64,000 nucleotides of DNA from Macrotis lagotis (taxonomy: Eukaryota > Chordata > Mammalia > Peramelemorphia > Peramelidae): assembly GCF_037893015.1 (NCBI RefSeq), contig NC_133665.1, positions 19,567,207 through 19,631,206 on the forward strand. The letters run 5' to 3'. The notes under the pieces were generated by a model. That model ran no database searches. It worked only from the letters and a program-made list of their open reading frames with translations, and was not told where the DNA came from. Shown here piece after piece: positions 55,854 to 64,000 of the stretch (the first letter of the stretch is position 1; every line of letters begins with the position of its first letter). Made by a program: the position numbers and the translations under genes.

Positions 55854-56860
55854 GTAAGAAGGCCCTTACTACAGATCCATTTAGGGATCAGTTGTATTTT
55901 CAAAGGACTATTGGTGAAGATGGCCTTCCTGTCCAAAGCAGAGGGGGATAGGCTGGAGTCTTGGGCTGTCAGTTATGGCGAGGGTTCATTTGGGCAGGAG
56001 AAATAAAAAGAAGCCAATTAAAAAACAAAATCTTTTAAAAGTATTGAGTAGGGGGAGCACTTTAAGTGGGCAAAGACATACTAGTAGGCACAAATGTGAT
56101 AGAATTTTTGGACATGAAGATCCTGATCTCCCTGAAACAGAGGATACATTTTGGGTGAATGATGGCATAAGGTTAGGTAGGACTTGGAAGCTTTGTGCCC
56201 TAAGGCAGCCAAATCCCTTAGTATCTGAAAATTATGTTTCCTGTATGTTGTTTTCACTTGATGTTTTAAACTGTCATTATACAATTTATATTTTTTAATT
56301 TATCACAAAATAAATTATATGTTATGGATAATGGGATTTCTTGCTTGAAGAATCATGTACATTTAGAAAAAGTAATATTAAATAGTGTTCCTTAGAATAT
56401 CCCTGATCTATGGATAATAAACTCCTAATTCAGAATTCTAGACTGCCTACCACTTTTCTTCTTCTTATTCTCTCTGATTCTTCATTTTTTCCCAATCTCA
56501 ACTATTCTTCAATCCTGTTCTATATCTTCTATCATATCATATAAATACATTTTATTTGTTTGAGTTGAAACCCTTTCATTTATACTCCTTCCATCTTTTT
56601 GAACTCAACAGAAATTTGACTCTCTCTCCCAAAATATTTCAGCTCCAGATACCATCTCTAGTTGGGTGTACCTTCCTCTCTGGATCAGAAGCAAGAATTG
56701 ACATGCCCTTTGTTCCATTCTACCACTTCCACCATACTACCACACCACCTCAGCTGCTGCTATTCTATCCTGTATATCACCCTTTCTGGGTTCTGGTTTC
56801 AATGAATAACCAGCTCCCATATCATTCTCTCCCTTTCTCAAGATGCTTAATACCTGTCTC
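55854..56860. other. NDE1 intron 3, nothing firm
   Basis: No repeat or exon that I can support; 56,440-56,860 is C/T-rich and may be antisense L2. Confidence 0.4.
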
Positions 56861-56864
56861 AGGT

Positions 56865-57115
56865 AGATGGTAAAGTGTAGAAAGGGCTGAACTTAGGAAG
56901 ACAAGTTTGAATCCTGTCTCAGACTCGTCTATCAGATGTATGAATTTTGGCAAATAACTTCATCTCTCAGGCATCTTTTCTTTTTCAATAAAATATAGAT
57001 AATAATTGTGCATGCCTCACAGGATTATTATAAGACTCAGATGAGATAATTTATATAAAGGTTTTTGTAAAACTAAAAGTGCTATAATAATGCTATATCA
57101 ATATTAACTATTATT
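56865..57115 (+). repeat. MIR-like SINE
   Basis: GGTAAAGTGTAGAAAGGGCTG, CTCATCTCTCAGGCATCTTTTC-type middle, TGCCTCACAGGATTATTATAAG, GAGATAATTTATATAAAGG. Confidence 0.55.
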
Positions 57116-57309
57116 TTAAAGAATCTTTTTTGATCCTGTTGTCCTCTCAATTATGAACATAATTCTCTTCCCTTTTATAAGCAAACACCTCAAAAAGCTA
57201 TTTTTATTTATTTATTTCTATCTCTCCTCTCATGTAATTCTCAACCTTTTGCGTTTTGGCTTTGTACCCCTTACCAGTTTTAGTCAAATTGGTCCAAAGG
57301 CATCACAGC

Positions 57310-58260
57310 CTTCTTTTTCCTAATTACATGCAAATATAGTTTTCAACATTTATCCTATTACAGGTCTTTTAGTTCCATATTTTTCTACCAATATCCCTTC
57401 CCTCCTTCCTTAGCATGACAGTGAACAGTCTATTATGGGGGTATATGTACAATTGATCGTCACATCTTTTAACAGTTAAATTTGATCTTCATCCTTCTTG
57501 TCCTTTCTGCAGCATTTGATCCTGCTGACGACCTCTTCCTTTTCCTGGGTATTTTGTCTTCCCTTCTACTGTCATGATCATGATTGCTTGGATTTTCTCA
57601 TACCTTTGTCTATCCTGAAGTCATTATCCATGTCTTGACTCCTAATCATGATCTTTGATCTTCAGTTCTGGGCCCTGTTCTCTTTTTCTAACATCTTTTT
57701 TTTGGGGGGGTGATCTCATCAGTTCTCATAGGCTCAATGAACTTTGCAGATAGATAGCTCCCAAATCAATACATCCATCTCTAATTTCTCTCTTGTGACT
57801 TTTTTTTCCTGCCTCAATTCTTAGACATCTCTAACTGAAGGCACCTCAAGCCCAGGTTGTCCAAAAGGGACTTTATTGTATTCCTTATTAAATCTACACC
57901 TCTTCCAGATTTTTTTTTGTTGTTGTTGAGGGGATCACTGTCTTTCTATTAACTTGGTTTTGTAGTCATGGAATCTTTCTTTTGTCTACTTTTTCCTTTG
58001 TCCCTCCATACCAGTTAGGTGACAAGTCTTGTCAATTTTATATTCATAACTTCTGTTGCTTCAATCCTCTGCTCTCCTCATACAGTTCTTATCTATCATT
58101 CATTGTGCAAGTGATTACAACCTCTTCCTTTTTGTGTTTCCTGCTTCCAATTTTCCCAACTCCAAGCTACCCTCCACACAACTGATAAAATTATCTTTAT
58201 AAAGTACATCCAACTGTGCTCAAGAAAATTTGGTGACTCCCTTTATCCCTAGGAAAAAAT
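57310..58260 (-). repeat. L1 3' fragment and L2 LINE (RT region)
   Basis: 57,310-57,470 matches the antisense L1 3' UTR (CTAATTACATGCAAATATAG). 57,480-58,260 is antisense L2: TTGATCCTGCTGACGACCTC, GATCTCATCAGTTCTCATAGG, CTCAATGAACTTTGCAGATAG, GCACCTCAAGCCCAGGTTGTC. Confidence 0.65.
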
Positions 58261-58264
58261 ACAA

Positions 58265-58880
58265 ATTCTTAGTTTGTAGATTAGACTAAAAGGGACCTCA
58301 GGTCATGTTGTCCAAACTCCTCATTTTATTTTTGTTTTTTAGCTTTTACAAAGAAATAGCAAGAACAGAGTACAGACATTTTCTCCACATCTCTGGAGCA
58401 TACTACCTTAGACTCTGCTGGAAGAAGTAGGCTCAAAACTTAGCTCAGTTCTTATATAGCATTGGTCCCACCAGTCTAGTCTTTGTCTCATTATGCTGGG
58501 CTGGAGTCCTAAAAGACTCTTCGGGGTAAATGTGAAGTAGCCTTCTTGGAACACTGGACATTGAGATTTCCACTGAACCCTTTAAACTCCAAGGGTCAAG
58601 AAAGCTGCTCTTCCTTCACTTGAAACAGAAAAGCCCAAGAGAAAAAAAGCAAGAAGCTAGTCATATTTCTTGGGCTGTGTGTCCTTAGAAAGAGGCATGG
58701 TCTCCCCAGATTCTGTAACTAAGTTACCAAGCTCTCCTACACACACAAATGAAGTACAGATAGCGCCCACATTTTATAAAAGAAAAAAACTAGAGCAAGA
58801 AAGTGACTGTTCCAGGGTCCCACAGTACTGGACTTTGATTCAGGCTCTCTGACTTCATTTCTTATGCTCTTTCTGCTGAA
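58265..58880 (+). repeat. MIR-type remnant split by unassigned sequence
   Basis: AGACTAAAAGGGACCTCAGGTC, CCAAACTCCTCATTTTA at 58,285-58,330, and GAAAGTGACTGTTCCAGGGTC, TTTGATTCAGGCTCTCTGAC at 58,797-58,855 are two halves of one old repeat about 430 bp apart. Confidence 0.45.
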
Positions 58881-58889
58881 GCTGGTATT

Positions 58890-58944
58890 CATATCTTTTC
58901 TCCTTTCAACTCCAGATTCATTTCACATTATTCCCCTCCATATA

Positions 58945-58994
<50 letters not shown>

Positions 58995-59265
58995 AATATT
59001 TTAATCAAACTTTTCCCAATCTAGAAAATTCCTAACTTTATTTAAAGTTCAATTCATTTGCCAACCAGTGGGAAGCCTTTATGAATCCATCTGCTTATTT
59101 GTGTACTTTCCTCAAACTTCCATATAACTAATCTGTTTACATAACTTTATCCTTTAGTAGGAAGGACACTCTTGGGGTGGGTTCCTTTTTTTATATATCC
59201 CTAGCATGTATCAGAGTGCTTGGCACCTAATAGGGAGTTTTAATAAATGCTTGTTGCATTAGGTT
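58890..59265 (-). repeat. L2 LINE 3' end with (TA)n
   Basis: Tip ATATCCCTAGCATGTATCAG, GTGCTTGGCACCTAATAGGG, AATAAATGCTTGTTGCATTAG; a (TA)n run at 58,948-58,990 lies inside. Confidence 0.65.
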
Positions 59266-59550
59266 GGATTTTCTGCCTTGTCTGCCTACTTTGAAAATTT
59301 CTGATCCCAAGTTAGATTATTTAGTCAAGTTAGATTATGAAGAATTGTGAAAACAGAGCAAGAGAAGTTTGGACCCAATAGGCAATGGGGCATTATTATT
59401 GTAGGTTATTAAGGAGGGGAATAACAACTAAAAATTCCTTTTTAGAAAGCAGTCTTGTAGATGTCTGGAAGTAGCAAGCAAGCACCTGAAGTAGAGGACC
59501 AGATGGTTGTTTGAAAAATTGAAAGATTGACTTAGACTGATTCTAAAAGC

Positions 59551-59573
59551 TATATATATCTATATCTATATCT

Positions 59574-59620
<47 letters not shown>
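59551..59620 (+). repeat. (TATATC)n/(TA)n microsatellite
   Basis: About seven TATATC-type units followed by a pure TA run. Confidence 0.9.
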
Positions 59621-59624
<4 letters not shown>

Positions 59625-61093
59625 CAGGAGAATATATCAGCATTAAAAAGTGGAAATAGTAGAAATAACTTGGGCTTTTTAAAAAACCTTTATACTAAAA
59701 TACCCTCAACAAAAACTCATTTGTAAGTCACCTTATAGGAACATTCTGCAACTCAGTCCTTGACAATTGACTTATTCATCACAAGTTGAATATAAAACCC
59801 TGTAAGGAAAGAAACAGAGAAATCTATTGATAGCTCTATCAGCTGACAGTTTATTTTAATTAGCACAAATTGAAAGCTCAAACTTTCAGCAACATTCTTT
59901 CTTGTTAATCGTTTCAAAAGAGAAAAAATTTAAATGTGTAAGTATATGGGAAGCATTTTATGTACCTGTATTCTTTCAGGACATATTTTGAAAGTAGGTT
60001 AGCTGTCCAGGATTTTGTATAGAATATATTACATAGTTATCATTACTCTCTCTATCTCATTATATGAATAAGGACTTTAGATAATCTAGCAATAAAATGA
60101 TGTATGAAATCATCAAATCTTTGGGAACACCAGTATGGATAGTTTTGTCCTTAAGGGAGTGTACAACAGGTGGTGCTTCCCAGTTTGGAAATTTACTGAG
60201 GTTGGAGATTGGTTAAGCTGTGTCTTTGCTTGTGGCCAGTAAACAGAGCACCATAGGGAACAGAAGCAGTAAGGATGTTGAATGTCTCTCCTCATACTGT
60301 GAACAATATGCATGTTCTTTAGATATTCTTTCACAATGGCTTTCTCCACAACTCTCTGGGCTATTCATTATTACATCACTTAAAACACTCCCAGAGACTG
60401 ACTCATATTTGTTTCTGGAAACAGCTTTGTTTACAGAACAGAGGAAAGAAAAGTTTATATTTCAAAAGTTAGATTGAGCTTTTGTCCTTGAACATGACCA
60501 TTTTTCATTCTAGCAATATGTTGGGATTATTGCAAATTGTTTTATATGTTTATATGGAAATAGTTTTAAGGAGAAAAATTAAGATGCAATTTTAAAAAAA
60601 AATGTGTTTGGGTAGATACCTTGTGGATTTTTAAAAAGAAAAAAGTCTCTATTTTTAATTGAGTTTGTCATTAGATCATTTGAAACAAAGACCATTGAAG
60701 GAAAGGTCTCTTTCCTTTACAAAGAATTACCTAAAAAAATACCAAAAAGATAAAGACTGTCCAAGTTTTAGTATCCTATGGGTTAAAGAAAGGTTTTAAA
60801 TCCCTCATGCTTTAGGGAAAATATGCTCGAACAAAGAAAATAGAAATGATGTTTAGGAGAATTTGTCCTTTTCTTAATGATGGACAATGTAATCTAGACA
60901 ACTCATGGTCCCTAATGAAATAGGTCAATATTGTTTTCATTTATTGAATAGACTTAGAAAGATTAGAATAATTTTATTTGTATAAGTAACATAATAGTAG
61001 TTGCAGAATTGACTTTTTTTTAACTTTTAAGGAAACAGCAAATGTACTTTTTCAGAAATGTTAAGTGATTCATGTGGATGTTTCAATTCTCAG
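59625..61093. other. NDE1 intron 3 end, nothing recognised
   Basis: AT-rich intron; no SINE or exon. Ends with acceptor TTCAATTCTCAG. Confidence 0.5.
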
Positions 61094-61242
61094 GAAAAGT
61101 TTGAAATGCAGATTTCTGAAAAGTACCAACATATCACTGCATTAGAAGATGATCTTGTACAGACTAAAGCGATTAAAGATCATTTACAGAAATATATCAG
61201 GGAGCTAGAGCAAGCAAATGATGACTTGGAGAGAGCAAAACG
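61094..61242 (+). CDS. NDE1: NDE1 exon 4 (coiled coil, LIS1-binding part)
   Basis: [50 protein letters not shown]. The [33 protein letters not shown] core is invariant with human and forms the LIS1-binding stretch. Donor GTAAGATG; ends after two bases of Arg130. Confidence 0.96.
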
Positions 61243-61451
61243 GTAAGATGGATGAACAGGTAGTTTGATTTTTCACATTGTATTGTTTGTTTTTGGTCTG
61301 TTTTTTTTTTTTTAGGAAAAAGTAAAATGATGTATTTTTTACATAAGAATATTTAAGATACAGAAATATTGCTTCTTTGAAGATTTGCTCAGTATCTTTT
61401 AACTCTGCTAACATTTTTTGATCTAATTGATTTTATAGTGTGAGCTCATAA

Positions 61452-62396
<945 letters not shown>

Positions 62397-62576
62397 ACTT
62401 GCGACAGGAATTAGCAGTGCAACAGAAGCAAGAGAAACCCAGGACTCCTATGCACAGTTCATTGGAAACAGAGAGGACTGACACTGCTGTGCAGGCGACA
62501 ATGTCGGTGCCATCTACACCCATTGCACACCGAGGACCCAATGCCAGTATAAACACACCTGGATCATTCAAGAGAG
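62397..62576 (+). CDS. NDE1: NDE1 exon 6 (Ser/Thr/Pro-rich linker)
   Basis: [60 protein letters not shown]. It contains three TP sites (RTP, STP, NTP) in the region known as mitotic kinase targets in human NDE1. Acceptor CCTTGCAAG and donor GTAAAGGCA; ends in phase 1. Confidence 0.95.
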
Positions 62577-62601
62577 GTAAAGGCATGATGTTCACTGCAC
62601 T

Positions 62602-64000
62602 TTTTTTAAAATTAATTAATTAATTTATTTTTATTCTCATTTTGTACAAATGTTTTTTTACATTAATAAAATATTCTTCTTTACAAGTAAACAAAGTACC
62701 CCTCCTCCTCCCCCATGAATATAGATAGACTTGTTTGGGCGAAAAAAAGTAAAGGGGAGAAGAAAAAAATTAAAATAAAAAAATAATAATAGTAATAATT
62801 GTAGGTATGGCCAGGTGGTGCAATGGACGAAGCAACAACCCTGGAGCCATAAGCACCCAAGTCCACATCCAGCCTCGTAAACCCAACAATCACCCAGCCG
62901 TGTGACATGCAAGCCACCCGATCCCCATTGCCCTGCAAAAACCAAAAAGAAAAAAGAAAGAAAAAAAAGACCCAAAATAAAATAAAATAGTAATAATAGT
63001 AGGGGTGGCTGAGTGACAGACAGAGCATTGGCCCTTGAGCCAGGAGCACCTGGGTCCAAATCCGGCCCCAGACACCCAAAGATCACCCCGCTATGTGGCC
63101 CCAGGCAGGCCACCCAGCCCCACTTGCCCTGCACCCTCCCCCAAATAATCATAACAAAAAATGTGCTTCAGTCTTTGTTCCAACACCAACAACTCTGTCA
63201 TGGGTGGATCTCATTCTTTATGATAAGTCCATCACAAAAGTTACTTCCATATTTTTCCAACGTTGCCATTGCTGATCACAACTCCCTCCTTTCTTATTTC
63301 TCCACTACCATGTACTCTATTTTCTCTCTCCTTTCACTATGACTCTGCTGTAGGGTAGCTGAGTGGCGCAGCAGACAGATCCCTGGTCCTGGGGCCAAGA
63401 AGCCCTGAGCCCCCATACCACCCCTTAGGCCTAGAATCCACCTGGCCCTGTGGTCCTGGGCAGGCCTTCCATTCCCAGCCCCTTGCAAGAAGTAAGAAAG
63501 AAAATGTGTTATATCTGGCCATTCTCCCCCATGGTCCATCCTCTCCTCCTTTATTCACCTTCCCACCCCTTCCCCCTGCTCCCCCCTCCTTCTTACTCCA
63601 CATGTCTATACCCCATTGAGTATATTTGCTGTTTCCTCTCCTAGCCATCTCTGATGAGAGCAAAGTTTCTCTCATTCCCCCTTGCCTCCCCCCTTCCATA
63701 TTATTGCAATAGCTATTGTAATAAAAAAAAATCTTATGTGAAATACCTTGGACTATTCCCCCTCTCCTTTTTCTTTCTCCCATTCCATTTCCCTTTTTTT
63801 CTATTGACTCCATTTTTACACCATATTTTATCTTCGAATTCAGCTTTCTCCTGTGCTTCAACTATAAAAGCTCTCTCTACCTGCTCTATTAACTGAAAAG
63901 GTTCATATGAGTATTATCAGTGTCATTTTTCTATGCAGGAATACATGCAGTTCATCCTCATTAAGTCCCTCATATTTCCCCCCTCTCCTCCAATCTCCAT
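62602..64000 (-). mobile_element. HAL1-like element 3' part, antisense in NDE1 intron
   Basis: Reverse complement of the HAL1-like 3' region at 32,150-34,737: A-rich end, TACAAAATGAGAATAAA, modules 3, 2 and 1 (62,805-62,940; 63,000-63,140; 63,350-63,492), and the segment just after ORF1 (GGACTTAATGAGGATGAAC on the minus strand) at the window edge. It lacks the DAW1 insertion. ORF1 should continue right of the window. The element begins about 25 bp after the exon 6 donor. Confidence 0.9.

Noticed and set aside
62658-63861. Minus-strand frames of 132-174 codons at the right end
   Set aside because: They are readings of the HAL1-like 3' region and its SINE modules, without ORF1p or ORF2p domains.

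Overview
The window is vertebrate nuclear DNA, almost certainly from a marsupial and most likely an Australian one. It carries more than 20 copies of the roughly 150 bp marsupial SINE (WSINE1/WALLSI type, names from memory), many with intact target-site duplications (TSDs). It also holds marsupial L1 and half-L1 (HAL1-like) elements, and old L2, CR1/L3 and MIR copies. No prokaryotic, viral-genome or CRISPR organisation is present. The species cannot be fixed from the sequence alone.

Two host genes lie head to head. MARF1 (meiosis regulator and mRNA stability factor 1) is on the minus strand. Its CpG-island promoter and non-coding first exon lie near 20.1-20.3 kb. Six coding exons follow at 16.6, 11.3-12.0, 7.6, 6.2, 4.8 and 2.2 kb; together they give 513 codons in continuous phase and run off the left edge. 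NDE1 (nudE neurodevelopment protein 1) is on the plus strand. Its CpG-island promoter and first exon end at 45,303, and five coding exons lie at 54.5, 55.7, 61.1, 61.5 and 62.4 kb (235 codons); the gene runs off the right edge.

Region by region: 1-20.3 kb is MARF1 with repeat-filled introns. 20.6-44.8 kb is intergenic and consists mostly of transposable elements. At 30.36-35.73 kb a HAL1-like element and a 5'-truncated L1 share one target site, and a processed copy of the DAW1 gene sits inside the HAL1-like element. 44.8-45.7 kb is the NDE1 CpG island with a GGCCCC hexanucleotide tract. 45.3-64 kb is NDE1, ending in a second, antisense HAL1-like copy that begins about 25 bp after an NDE1 splice donor.

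The most unusual observations are: an inverted, diverged copy of the MARF1 promoter/exon-1 core about 1 kb away inside MARF1 intron 1; a composite HAL1-like family whose 3' region carries three antisense SINE-derived modules, with a third copy in the window lacking two of them; and a paralogous empty site that proves the DAW1 retrocopy insertion. MARF1 (germline mRNA surveillance nuclease) and NDE1 (LIS1/dynein cofactor in mitosis and neuronal migration) are not known to work in one pathway; their adjacency is conserved synteny. I see no multi-gene accessory system in this window.
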